This document shows, piece by piece, positions 25,777-33,827 of a DNA stretch of 41,712 bases. The position numbers and the translations under genes are program-made. Below the pieces are notes generated by a model, which saw only the letters and a list, made by a program, of their open reading frames with translations, did no database searches and was not told the origin of the DNA. Source of the stretch: JAISST01 sp050434145 (lineage in GTDB: Bacteria; Fusobacteriota; Fusobacteriia; Fusobacteriales; Fusobacteriaceae); contig NZ_JBNPVX010000026.1 of assembly GCF_050434145.1 (NCBI RefSeq), positions 1 through 41,712 on the forward strand, written 5' to 3'. How positions within the stretch are numbered: position 1 is the first letter of the stretch; every line of letters starts with the position of its first letter.

Positions 25777-26770
25777 CATTAAAAAAGTTTAATATAAAAG
25801 CTTCTACAGCTATTTCTTCTTCCATATTCCCTGATTTCACATTATACTCCGCTAATAATAATTCCTCAAGTTTCTTTTGCAAAAATTTCACATCAAATCT
25901 CATAGAGTGCTTTATAAGTAAAAATATTTGGTAATAATGAGATTCTTGCCCATTGCTTTTACGAAATAAGTGACTAAAACTAGGAAAATTATTTTTAAAA
26001 TTATCATGTCCTATATTTTTGGTAATAATTTTTTCTTCTATTAAAGAATTAATTTTTAAATAATTGATCAAATTTTCTCCTAAAATATATAAAAAACCCA
26101 TATATTCCCTTTCTTTTTGTAAATATTCCAACAGATCTTTATTTTTTCTTTGTGCTAGAAATTGATCTATCAACTTTCCAAATGTAAATTCCCTACTTAC
26201 AGATAATAGAGGCAATACAGTTTTGAGGTTGTAACGGTCTCCCTCAAGGAAATTCTTTATTTTCTCTACTTCATTCACTATCTTAAAATAATCATCACCA
26301 ATTATTTCTATTAGTTCATCTGCTTCACCTTGAGAAATATTCAACTCTTTTTGGATTAATAAATGGGCTGCTGCTTTTTCTGATTTTTTCCTATAGCAAG
26401 TAACCTTTGCAAGAGATTGTATTTTATCTATTGTCTTTTTCTTTATTTCATTAGCAATTTTATCTCCATATTCAAATGGTACCTCTTCATATGTAATAAC
26501 AATTTCTTTTTGTGAAGTATCATATTTTTCAATGCTAAAGATAAAATTATCTATATTTTTCAGTTGCTCACTTCTTTTAAATACAATTAGCTCCTTAGGA
26601 GCAAATATTGAATTAATAGAAATTGTTTCATAAAACTTTTCTTCATCTTCTTTTTGCGAACCATCAAAATATTTTTCTACAATAGACGGATTAGCTGCTT
26701 TTATTTCAGATATAATTTCTTGATATTTTATCTGTAATGGTGCATTATCACCATGAATAAAATTAATCAT
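25760..26770 (-). CDS. holA: DNA polymerase III, delta subunit (HolA-like)
   Basis: 336-aa clamp-loader subunit that opens the beta sliding clamp. The N-terminal domain begins MINFIHGDNAPLQIKYQEII, with the family's aromatic-rich hinge NSIFAPKELIVFKR near residues 52-65, and the middle domain has ADELIEIIGDDYFKIVNEVEKI near 150-172. The C-terminal collar region follows FTFGKLIDQFLAQRK near 196-210. Length and architecture match HolA, although sequence conservation in this family is low. Translation starts inside the end of moaC (8-bp overlap) from a GGAGGAG site, so the two are coupled. The last codons contribute to the terminator. Confidence 0.78.
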   Translation of the reverse strand: MINFIHGDNAPLQIKYQEIISEIKAANPSIVEKYFDGSQKEDEEKFYETISINSIFAPKELIVFKRSEQLKNIDNFIFSIEKYDTSQKEIVITYEEVPFEYGDKIANEIKKKTIDKIQSLAKVTCYRKKSEKAAAHLLIQKELNISQGEADELIEIIGDDYFKIVNEVEKIKNFLEGDRYNLKTVLPLLSVSREFTFGKLIDQFLAQRKNKDLLEYLQKEREYMGFLYILGENLINYLKINSLIEEKIITKNIGHDNFKNNFPSFSHLFRKSNGQESHYYQIFLLIKHSMRFDVKFLQKKLEELLLAEYNVKSGNMEEEIAVEAFILNFFNEKDLV

Positions 26771-27260
26771 TCAAGTCTCCTCCACTATAGTGAAAATTTC
26801 CACTTTTTCCACCTGTTTTTTTTACTAGACATATATTACTTATTAACATATTCTTATCTATAGCTTTACACATGTCATAAATTGTCAGAAGTGCAATAGT
26901 CACTCCAGCCAAAGCTTCCATCTCTACTCCAGTTTTACCAAAAGTTTTAGCATGACCAACTACAAGTATTTCACTATTTTTTTCATCCAATTGAAATTTA
27001 ATACTACATTTCAATAAATTAATATTATGACACAAAGGAATTATATCTGAAGTTTTTTTCATTCCAGTTATTCCAGCTATTTGTGCTACCGATAACACAT
27101 CTCCTTTAGAGATATTATGATTTATGACTTTATCAAATACATCAACACTTACTTTTATTTTTCCTTGTGCCTCTGCTTCTCGCAATGTATTTTCTTTTTC
27201 TGAAACATCTACCATAATACTATTACCATTCTCATCAAAATGAGTAAATTTTTTATTCAT
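26763..27260 (-). CDS. moaC: Cyclic pyranopterin monophosphate synthase MoaC
   Basis: 165-aa enzyme that converts 3',8-cyclo-7,8-dihydro-GTP, the product of MoaA, to cyclic pyranopterin monophosphate in molybdenum-cofactor synthesis. Conserved blocks are FTHFDENGNSIMVDVS (5-20), IPLCHNI (74-80), GVEMEALAGVTIALLTIYDMCKA (111-133, split over helix and active-site Asp129) and the catalytic loop KKTGGKSG (147-154). ATG 27260 is used: AGAAGG lies six bases upstream, whereas a TTG at 27281 precedes it. No other Moco gene is in the window. The gene overlaps holA, an unusual pairing. Confidence 0.93.
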   Translation of the reverse strand: MNKKFTHFDENGNSIMVDVSEKENTLREAEAQGKIKVSVDVFDKVINHNISKGDVLSVAQIAGITGMKKTSDIIPLCHNINLLKCSIKFQLDEKNSEILVVGHAKTFGKTGVEMEALAGVTIALLTIYDMCKAIDKNMLISNICLVKKTGGKSGNFHYSGGDLND

Positions 27261-27324
27261 ATGAGACCTTCTTTTATTCAAAATAATATTATAACTATTA
27301 TAACATCTATTTCAATTTTTGAAA

Positions 27325-27356
27325 AGAAAAAAGCCATTTTCCAAAGAAAATGACTT
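27325..27356 (-). terminator. Terminator of the flotillin operon
   Basis: On the minus strand AAGTCATTTTC (27356-27346) pairs with GAAAATGGCTT (27341-27331) with one T/G wobble and a 4-base loop, then TTTTCTTTTC. It lies 20 bases after the floT stop. Confidence 0.8.
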
Positions 27357-27375
27357 CCCTAATATTATGATTATA

Positions 27376-28824
27376 TTATTTACTAGATTGATCTGATGAT
27401 TTTAAATTACCAACCACTCTATTAACATGTTTTTCCTTAGATTGGTTATTATCTTCAGTAATTGCTGTCCCAAGATAGTTAGGTAATTCCATGCCTGCCA
27501 TTTTAAACAATTCACTCATTGGTGGTATTGACTTCATTAAAGAAGATGCAAAATTGGAAGTAGCAGAAGTGCCATCTTTACCACTACCTGAGTCCCAAAC
27601 AGTAACTTTATCAATTTTTAAGTTTTTAATAGCTTCCACTTGTGTTGCCACTAAATCCTCAATTTTATCAGAAATCATAAGCATAGCAGCTTCTTTTGCA
27701 TTTCCACTAGCAGCATTGACTATTTGTAAGAATCCTTCAGCTTGTTTAGTCAATTTGGCTTGTATACCACGAGCTTCTGCTTCCATTTTTGCATATATAG
27801 CATCTGCTTCCCCACGAGCAATACGTCTCATTTGCTCTGCTTTTGCCTCTGCATCCAACTCCAATCTTTTCTTTTCAATTTCTTGTTTAACGATTATATC
27901 TGCCTCTAGAGTTGCTTGTTCTCTTCTTGCACGAGCTACTTCTGCATTTTGTTCTGCTGAATACGCTTCTTCCAAAGCCTTAGCTGTAGCTATTTTTTCA
28001 GCTGCTGTGGCCTTCCTGATTGCTTCTGCTTCTACTTCTCTACGATAAGCATCTGATTGAGAAATTTTTGCCAAAGCTTCATTTTCTCCAGTAATTGCAT
28101 CAGAATTAGCCTGTGATACTGATATTCTTTGATCTCTTTGTGCATTAGCTTCCCCTACAGACCCTGATCTATTTTGTTCTGCAACACTAATTTTAGCTTC
28201 ATTTATTGCTTTTGCTGCAGCTTCTTTACCTAAAGCATCAATATATCCAGATTCATCAGTAATATCAGTTACGTTAACGTTAATAAGACGAAGCCCTATT
28301 TTTTTCAATTCACTTTCCACATTCCCACTTACTGCTTCAAGAAATTTATCTCTATCTGAATTGATTTCTTCTATCTCCATCGTAGCAATAACAAGACGTA
28401 ATTGACCAAGTATAATATCCTTTGCCAATTCTTGAATATCATTTAAAGAAATTCCCAATAATCTTTCCGCAGCATTTTGCATTACACCTTGTTCTGTAGA
28501 AATTCCTACTGTAAATCTTGATGGTACATCAATACGAATATTTTGCTTAGATAATGCACTTCTCAAATCTACTGGAATTGACATAGGAGTCAAATCAAGA
28601 AATTCATAGGCTTGAATAAATGGCATAATAAATGCAGCACCACCATGAATACATTTTGCACTTCTAGTTTGTCCCTCTTTATTATTACCAACACTACCAT
28701 AAATTACCATAATCTTGTCTGAAGGGCACTTTTTGTACCTTGAAATTAATATCATTAATACCAAGAATATTAATCCCAAAATAAATACTACTGTTCCCCC
28801 AAGAGCAAAAACCGAAAAATCCAT
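27376..28824 (-). CDS. floT: Flotillin (SPFH domain plus coiled-coil)
   Basis: 482-aa membrane scaffold protein. An N-terminal membrane helix (about 8-28) ends at RYKKCPSDKIMVIYG, followed by the SPFH/PHB domain (about 30-200) and the long Ala/Glu-rich flotillin coiled-coil (about 200-375), with many EA repeats such as AEAEARGIQAKL. The C-terminal tail (about 405-482) has YLGTAITEDNN and is Ser/Lys-rich. Flotillins oligomerise into membrane microdomain cages. GGGAGG precedes the ATG. It is the last gene of the nfeD-SPFH-SPFH-floT unit, with a 130-bp gap before it that may hold a separate promoter. Confidence 0.92.
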   Translation of the reverse strand: MDFSVFALGGTVVFILGLIFLVLMILISRYKKCPSDKIMVIYGSVGNNKEGQTRSAKCIHGGAAFIMPFIQAYEFLDLTPMSIPVDLRSALSKQNIRIDVPSRFTVGISTEQGVMQNAAERLLGISLNDIQELAKDIILGQLRLVIATMEIEEINSDRDKFLEAVSGNVESELKKIGLRLINVNVTDITDESGYIDALGKEAAAKAINEAKISVAEQNRSGSVGEANAQRDQRISVSQANSDAITGENEALAKISQSDAYRREVEAEAIRKATAAEKIATAKALEEAYSAEQNAEVARARREQATLEADIIVKQEIEKKRLELDAEAKAEQMRRIARGEADAIYAKMEAEARGIQAKLTKQAEGFLQIVNAASGNAKEAAMLMISDKIEDLVATQVEAIKNLKIDKVTVWDSGSGKDGTSATSNFASSLMKSIPPMSELFKMAGMELPNYLGTAITEDNNQSKEKHVNRVVGNLKSSDQSSK

Positions 28825-28954
28825 TTTAAAACCTCCCTAATAAATATATTTAATTTTTGTTAATAACTAATTTTAACTTGGCTTTATAATAAACCACTTT
28901 CTATTATTTTCATATATTTCTATACTATTAGCCATTATAAATTTTTATTTTTTA

Positions 28955-29500
28955 TCATACGACTTTATTAATTGCAATATTTATTACTGTATATCCAATA
29001 TTATTTAATGGTCCTTCTATAGAATATTTCATAATATCTATTAATTTATTTTTTTGAAGAATTACAGTTTCTTTATCTAAATAACTAATTTGTTCTTTCA
29101 CGTTTTCACATAAAATATTTTCTATTGAATTTTGACCATTAGTTTTTGAATTATTTATTAAAAAATCAATTGCTTTTTCTATTGTATAAATATTGGCAGA
29201 AATTCCTACAATGAACTTACTATCAATATTAATAGATAACTTATCTTTAGATAATAATTTTCTGAGATTTATTGACAACATAAATGGTTCCATATCCAAA
29301 AAAGTTACTTTTTCTATCAAAGGATTTATTATAACATTTCCGCCTTGAATCACTTTTTTTACTTTTTTATTTTTTTTATTAGTAACTACCAAAATTTTAT
29401 TTTGTGGACATTTAATTATTCCATATTGTAGAACAGCAAAGAGCAATATAATCATCACCAATAATATAATAATTATAATATCATTTGACAGAATTTTCAT
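28955..29500 (-). CDS. Short SPFH-only flotillin paralogue (second copy)
   Basis: 181-aa protein with an N-terminal membrane helix (IIIIILLVMIILLFAVLQYG, about 8-27) followed by GIIKCPQNKILVVTN and an SPFH-like domain with FLDMEPFMLSINLRKLLSKDKLSINIDSKFIVGIS. These align by eye with FLDLTPMSIPVDLRSALSKQNIRIDVPSRFTVGIS of the neighbouring flotillin. It stops near the end of the SPFH domain and has no coiled-coil. It is not a simple truncation, since it keeps its own ribosome site context and a natural stop. It diverges strongly from both neighbours. It may assemble with, or cap, flotillin oligomers; inference from family and context. Confidence 0.75.
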   Translation of the reverse strand: MKILSNDIIIIILLVMIILLFAVLQYGIIKCPQNKILVVTNKKNKKVKKVIQGGNVIINPLIEKVTFLDMEPFMLSINLRKLLSKDKLSINIDSKFIVGISANIYTIEKAIDFLINNSKTNGQNSIENILCENVKEQISYLDKETVILQKNKLIDIMKYSIEGPLNNIGYTVINIAINKVV

Positions 29501-29528
29501 ACCTTATCATCCCTATTTATCAAAATTT

Positions 29529-30107
29529 TCACGATCTCAAAATAATGTTTTCTATATTAAAATCCAAAAGTTCCAATCCTAGTTTTGCAAAATCTTCTTC
29601 AATACCATTTTTTAATGATTTAATCAAAAGATCCTGATTTTTTTCAATCTCATCAAAAGAATAAATTTCTGAGCTTAGAACCAATTGCCCAGTAATAATG
29701 TTTATAGCCAAAGCTTGTACTTTACTTAATGGTAGTCCCAATAATCTTGTAGCTCCATTTAAAATAATTTTTTCATCAGTAGATATCACTATTATTGACT
29801 TTAACAATATACTAATAATCTTACCATCTTTAGTCATACAATTCGGATTAGTGACATCAAAAGATATGGGAGTGGTTTCCAAAAAATCTTGTAACACAAT
29901 ATTCATTAACTTCAAATAAAATTTTGATTTTTTTACCACTGCCATAGTTTTTTTCCGCTTACTCTTTGGGTCAATTACACTTAATCCATGATTTATCAAG
30001 ATCTTATCTTCAGGGTATTTTCTCACAAATATTAAAAAATAAAATAAAACACCTAAAACTAAAATTATAAATAGAAAATGAGGAAAATACTTAAAATAAT
30101 TATCCAT
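29529..30107 (-). CDS. Short SPFH-only flotillin paralogue (first copy)
   Basis: 192-aa protein with an N-terminal membrane helix (FLFIILVLGVLFYFLIFV, about 11-28), then RKYPEDKILINHG, matching RYKKCPSDKIMVIYG of the full flotillin. An SPFH-like domain carries FLETTPISFDVTNPNCMTKDG and RLLGLPLSKVQALAINIITGQL, the latter close to flotillin RLLGISLNDIQELAKDIILGQL. The coiled-coil is missing. The start could be ATG 30122, overlapping the nfeD stop as ATGA, but ATG 30107 has GAGG at a proper distance and is preferred. It lies between nfeD and the other SPFH gene. Confidence 0.75.
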   Translation of the reverse strand: MDNYFKYFPHFLFIILVLGVLFYFLIFVRKYPEDKILINHGLSVIDPKSKRKKTMAVVKKSKFYLKLMNIVLQDFLETTPISFDVTNPNCMTKDGKIISILLKSIIVISTDEKIILNGATRLLGLPLSKVQALAINIITGQLVLSSEIYSFDEIEKNQDLLIKSLKNGIEEDFAKLGLELLDFNIENIILRS

Positions 30108-30118
30108 ATAACTCAACC

Positions 30119-30715
30119 TCATTTCTTAATTTTTGTAACTATCAAAATGTTATTTAATATCCCAACAATTTCAACTTCAGACCCTGTGACTATATCTTTA
30201 TCATCATCAGTCTGAGCATCAAATTCTGATAATCTCTCTTGCACTAATACATTTATTTTCCCATTACCATTTCGATTGGCAGGAATCTTAAGATATACTA
30301 TTCCATGCTTTCCCACCGAATTATCTATTTTAACATTTCCTTCTTCTTGAATTTCCAATATTTTTTTCATTGCATAGGCAAACAGATACATTCCTAGAAC
30401 ACCAGCAATAGCACCAGCAATAAGAGATATCACATGACTTATTCCGTTAGAATAAAGTATTAAATACATCCATGAACCTGCCGCGATGAATATAATCACT
30501 CCTCTTAATGTAACTAGTTTCATTCCTGCTACATCAGAAATAGTATCACCTTCCATATCACTCAGGCTCTGCATTTCTCCTATATCACCTATATCATCAG
30601 TTTCCAGCCCAACTAAAAGCATGATAACTTGTAAAACTATTAAAAAAGTACTAGATAAAGCTAAAATTATTATCATTTGAACAAAATTACTTGCATTTGC
30701 ATAAAACTCTGGCAT
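30119..30715 (-). CDS. nfeD: NfeD-like membrane protein, flotillin partner
   Basis: 198-aa protein with hydrophobic helices near residues 12-36, 68-88 and 92-115 and a soluble C-terminal OB-fold-like domain (about 128-198), including SVGKHGIVYLKIPANRNGNGKINV and TGSEVEIVGILNNILIVTKI. This is the short NfeD form that is found next to flotillins, as with YuaF and FloT in Bacillus subtilis. It heads the operon behind a good promoter at 30749-30777. AAGGGG is ten bases before the ATG. An N-terminal protease domain of the long NfeD form is absent. Confidence 0.85.
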   Translation of the reverse strand: MPEFYANASNFVQMIIILALSSTFLIVLQVIMLLVGLETDDIGDIGEMQSLSDMEGDTISDVAGMKLVTLRGVIIFIAAGSWMYLILYSNGISHVISLIAGAIAGVLGMYLFAYAMKKILEIQEEGNVKIDNSVGKHGIVYLKIPANRNGNGKINVLVQERLSEFDAQTDDDKDIVTGSEVEIVGILNNILIVTKIKK

Positions 30716-30748
30716 TTTTTCTTCCCCCTTTTCTAATAGTTATACTTT

Positions 30749-30777
30749 ATTATACACTATTTTTTATATTAATACAA
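30749..30777 (-). promoter_or_regulatory. Promoter of the nfeD-flotillin operon
   Basis: On the minus strand, TTGTAT (30777-30772), 17 bases, and a perfect TATAAT (30754-30749), 33 bases before the nfeD start. Confidence 0.6.
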
Positions 30778-30837
30778 TATATTTTTCTGAAATTGTCACT
30801 ATTTTTTTACAATAATATTTCCAATTGAAAAATGAAA

Positions 30838-30887
30838 GATAAAAAAATATAGTATAGTAGATTGAGCATTTCATTCACTATACTATA
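30838..30887 (-). terminator. Terminator of the MORN-protein gene cluster
   Basis: TATAGTATAGT (30848-30858) and ACTATACTATA (30877-30887) form a perfect 11-bp stem with an 18-base loop. On the minus strand it is followed by TTTTTTTATC. It lies 50 bases after the stop of the 218-aa protein gene. Confidence 0.75.
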
Positions 30888-30938
30888 CATATAACATATT
30901 TTTATGTCTCAGATATGTCTTTGCAAAATATTTATTAT

Positions 30939-31595
30939 TCATAAATTCCCTGTTTCTTTTAGCTCTTCTACCATATTTTCATCCAGCAATCCATAAAGAA
31001 TTATTACATATAAAGGAGCTTTGTTAAAAGTACTCAAAAGTTTACTTTTTCTCAAAACAGAAATACTTGAAAATGGACCACCATCAATTACATTCCCAGT
31101 AGAATCATATTTCTTATAAATACCTTTAGAATAGTCACTAGTTAACTCTACATCAAGCATTAATCTTCCATTCTTATATTTCACTTTTACTCTTTCATCT
31201 CTATCAGTAAGATTTTTATAAAAATTCACTTTTTCAGATTTATCTTTATAATATGTATTGGCACCACCACTTAATGTTGTATCAGAAAGATATTTCAAAA
31301 TTTTATCAGTTACAGAAAATACTGATAAAATTTCTTCACTTGTGCTATCCAAAGTATATTGAATATCTTTAACTTTTTCTTCTTTTACTTCATCCTCTTC
31401 ATTAACAATGACATTCCCTACTGGTACTGTTTGATTATTAATCTTATTATTATCCTTTTCTTTTTCTTTTGCTTTTTCTTCCTCTGTATATAAGATTAAT
31501 CCATCATCTTTTTTGCTTCTCAAAACTAAAAAGACCACCACCATTACTACTACAACCACAACAGCAATTGCAACATACATTATATTCATAGTCAT
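30939..31595 (-). CDS. Membrane-anchored uncharacterised protein of the MORN cluster
   Basis: 218-aa protein with an N-terminal membrane helix very rich in valine (VAIAVVVVVVMVVVFLVLR, about 8-26) and a charged linker (Lys/Glu, about 28-75). A soluble domain then runs from about residue 78 and includes KGIYKKYDSTGNVIDGGPF, a stretch resembling one degenerate MORN/YwqK repeat. The function is unknown. The ATG at 31595 follows an in-frame stop, so it is the first possible start. Its AGGAGGG site is 20 bases away, separated by a perfect hairpin (see the site entry). It is the last gene of a same-strand group of four related envelope proteins. Confidence 0.7.
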   Translation of the reverse strand: MTMNIMYVAIAVVVVVVMVVVFLVLRSKKDDGLILYTEEEKAKEKEKDNNKINNQTVPVGNVIVNEEDEVKEEKVKDIQYTLDSTSEEILSVFSVTDKILKYLSDTTLSGGANTYYKDKSEKVNFYKNLTDRDERVKVKYKNGRLMLDVELTSDYSKGIYKKYDSTGNVIDGGPFSSISVLRKSKLLSTFNKAPLYVIILYGLLDENMVEELKETGNL

Positions 31596-31622
31596 TTTTA
31601 TAGATTAGATCTATACCCTCCT
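31596..31622 (-). promoter_or_regulatory. Ribosome site separated from its start codon by a hairpin
   Basis: AGGAGGG (31622-31616) is directly followed by the perfect palindrome TATAGAT-CTA-ATCTATA (31615-31599), three A residues and the ATG at 31595. Folding would bring the ribosome site to about three bases plus the stem base from the start. A similar arrangement is known for phage T4 gene 38. Confidence 0.5.
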
Positions 31623-31805
31623 GTTATAAATTTTTATGTTAAATTATTTTTTCTATTATAAATTATACATAATTGGATAAAAATTTCTAATTAAGAAACT
31701 ACTTAATATTATATCAAAAAAACAAAACAAATACTAGAGTTAAAATTCTTTTTTAACAAATTATTACCCAAAAGAATTCATGCAGATTAAGATTACAACT
31801 CTATA

Positions 31806-32642
31806 TCATTCCACAACTTCTTCAGATAGTAAAATCCCCTTATCATCATAATATTTCCATTTACCAACTTTCTCCCCATTTTCATAATATCCAATGGAAC
31901 TTATTCTACTATTAGGATGATATTCTATGGATCTTCCATTAAGAATATCATTTAAGTATGTTTTCTCTGATTTCAATGGGCCATTATCATAGTAGTCACG
32001 AATTATACCATTTTTTCTGATAGCTTTTTTTGCTTCTCTTTCTTGAATCTCTTCAGCAATAATATTTTCACTATTTGAAACATGGAATTTTTCTGATGAC
32101 ACATTTTGTGTGATTTCAGTTTTTCCATTATCAACATTAATAATATTTTCTTTTTCACTGCCCAAGACTTTCTTCCGTTTTACTAATTTTCTTTTTTTAT
32201 TAATATCTATAAAATATTTATTTATTTCATCATTTTTAAATAATAAAAAATAAATCACAAAATAAATGGTTACAAATATGATCCAATATACTAATGTTTT
32301 CCAGAAAAAAGCAAAATAAAACCTATAGGGTCTCATATATCTTAAAAGCGCAAAATAAATGCTTACAGAAATTCCTAATATAATATTTATAGTTCCCCAT
32401 TTTTTATATACATCCCTTGAATTTTTTTTGCCAAGAAATAACAACCATCCACAATAATAGACTATGCCAAGTCTAAAATAAAAAATCAAATTAAAAACTA
32501 TACTTGTATCAAATTCAAATCTAGATATTTTTGAGATAATGTATGGTAAATTTCTGTGCAAATTTTTTGATAAATACAACGCTAGTCCCAAAACTACTAT
32601 TCCTGTTATCTTTAATAATGCTGGCTGTTCTTTTTTTGACAT
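31806..32642 (-). CDS. Multi-pass membrane protein with C-terminal MORN/YwqK repeats
   Basis: 278-aa protein. Four or so hydrophobic helices occupy residues 8-150, a basic, Ser/Asn-rich linker spans about 155-215, and the last 65 residues contain consecutive MORN-type units: IRDYYDNGPLKSEKTYLNDILNG, SIEYHPNSRISSIGYYENGEKVG and WKYYDDKGILLSEEV. The repeats have the same pattern as YwqK-like proteins. The ATG at 32642 is taken because AGGAGG lies five bases upstream; an in-frame TTG at 32660 overlaps it. The 287-aa neighbour has the same architecture, indicating tandem duplication. The role is unknown. Confidence 0.78.
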   Translation of the reverse strand: MSKKEQPALLKITGIVVLGLALYLSKNLHRNLPYIISKISRFEFDTSIVFNLIFYFRLGIVYYCGWLLFLGKKNSRDVYKKWGTINIILGISVSIYFALLRYMRPYRFYFAFFWKTLVYWIIFVTIYFVIYFLLFKNDEINKYFIDINKKRKLVKRKKVLGSEKENIINVDNGKTEITQNVSSEKFHVSNSENIIAEEIQEREAKKAIRKNGIIRDYYDNGPLKSEKTYLNDILNGRSIEYHPNSRISSIGYYENGEKVGKWKYYDDKGILLSEEVVE

Positions 32643-32717
32643 TTTTCCTCCTTTAGACAATATAGATAACTTATTACAAATCTATTTTTACTTTATAAAT
32701 TCAGGATTTTATCCATT

Positions 32718-32780
32718 TCTCCCCTCTTCTTTTCCTCAATCCTCGCTCTACTCGTCTGGTGTCAGGAATAAGCAGTGTCT
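32718..32780. other. GC-rich island in the gap upstream of the MORN-repeat gene
   Basis: About 60 bases (for example CCTCGCTCTACTCGTCTGG and GTGTCAGGAATAAGCAGTGTC, both on the plus strand) are far richer in GC than the flanks. On the minus strand one open frame would read DTRRVERGLRKRRGEK but has no start codon. It may be a fragment of a dispersed repeat or a small RNA. The rest of the gap 32661-32875 is AT-rich. Confidence 0.35.
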
Positions 32781-32875
32781 ATTGTGATGTTATTTTTAAA
32801 TTCTAATTAAAACAATAAAGAAAATTTTATATTTTGTAAGTACTTAATAATATAAAAATAATTTATATAATTTTA

Positions 32876-33739
32876 TTAAAAAACCTCTTCTTTAAGCAAT
32901 TTCCCATTTTCTTCAAAGGTTTTCCACTGACCTACTTGATGACCATTGTCATAATACCCTTCTATATATATTCGTCCATTCTTAAAATACTGGACATATC
33001 TCCCATCCAATTTTCCACTTTTATAATGGCCTTCTTCATAGAGCAAACCATTATCAAAATAATTTCTAAATCCACCATCTAAAACAGTAGAATGTGTTTT
33101 TATCTTTTGATTTATTTCAAGTTTCTCTATTAGTATTTTATCTACTTCTCTAGTTTTGATATTTTTTTTATTTAAATTTTTTGTTTCAACATCAAAATTA
33201 GATGTTTCCAGCCTTTCTCCCGACTTTAGTGACACTGTCATTTCTTTGAGCTTTTTCATGATAGCCATCACTTCATTAAATATTGTTGCATCCCTACTTT
33301 TAGTAAGAACTCCACTTTTTCCAGTAAAATGTTCATTAATTTCTTTAAAACTATATAAGGCAAATTTTATCACATTGTAAAATAATATATTTAAAAATAA
33401 ACTAGGTAAAATATTTGTAATAAGAGATATATCTCTGACTAAAAGAAACTTAAATCCTAAATACAAATATTTTAAAACTATATATGTAAGTCCATTTTTT
33501 GAAAATTTTTCTCTTGCATCTCTTTCACCATATAGAAAATTTTTACTAGTACTTAACGCAATCTTTCCTATATAAAATAATGAAATTGCTCTAATTCCAC
33601 TTGTTATTAGCTCAATATTAATAATATTTATCTGAGAAATTCTATTCAATATTATCCAACCGCTCCATGCATTTACTATTGCAAATATTAAAATAAATAT
33701 TCCCATCATTTCCAAAATAGGTGGCATTTTTCTTTTCAT
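32876..33739 (-). CDS. Multi-pass membrane protein with C-terminal MORN/YwqK repeats (paralogue)
   Basis: 287-aa protein with hydrophobic helices at about 7-28, 40-62, 85-105 and 107-128, a charged linker (about 140-220) and C-terminal MORN-type units: GFRNYFDNGLLYEEGHYKSGKLDG, RYVQYFKNGRIYIEGYYDNGHQVG and QWKTFEENGKLLKEEVF. The last unit ends in KLLKEEVF, close to GILLSEEVVE of the next gene, as expected of duplicates. The GAGGAGAG ribosome site supports the ATG. It is the second gene of the same-strand group, with its own upstream gap of about 90 bp. Confidence 0.78.
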   Translation of the reverse strand: MKRKMPPILEMMGIFILIFAIVNAWSGWIILNRISQINIINIELITSGIRAISLFYIGKIALSTSKNFLYGERDAREKFSKNGLTYIVLKYLYLGFKFLLVRDISLITNILPSLFLNILFYNVIKFALYSFKEINEHFTGKSGVLTKSRDATIFNEVMAIMKKLKEMTVSLKSGERLETSNFDVETKNLNKKNIKTREVDKILIEKLEINQKIKTHSTVLDGGFRNYFDNGLLYEEGHYKSGKLDGRYVQYFKNGRIYIEGYYDNGHQVGQWKTFEENGKLLKEEVF

Positions 33740-33827
33740 TAACTCTCCTCTCCAACATTTTATAATCTTTCAAAAATTTATTTCTATATATTGATTTTTA
33801 TAGTGCTAATTTTTATTTATGCATCTT

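Noticed and set aside
28955..30107. The two short SPFH genes as fragments of one frameshifted flotillin
   Set aside because: Each has its own membrane helix and complete SPFH-like domain, so they are parallel copies and not consecutive pieces.
32693..32716. 7-codon frame (MDKILNL) with a GGGGAG site upstream of a MORN-repeat gene
   Set aside because: Spacing to the start is only two bases, the codons show no amino-acid bias, and no terminator follows before the gene.
32539..32787. 82-aa plus-strand frame across the start of a MORN-repeat gene
   Set aside because: Antisense to a gene with a strong ribosome site, no ribosome site of its own, and no recognisable features.
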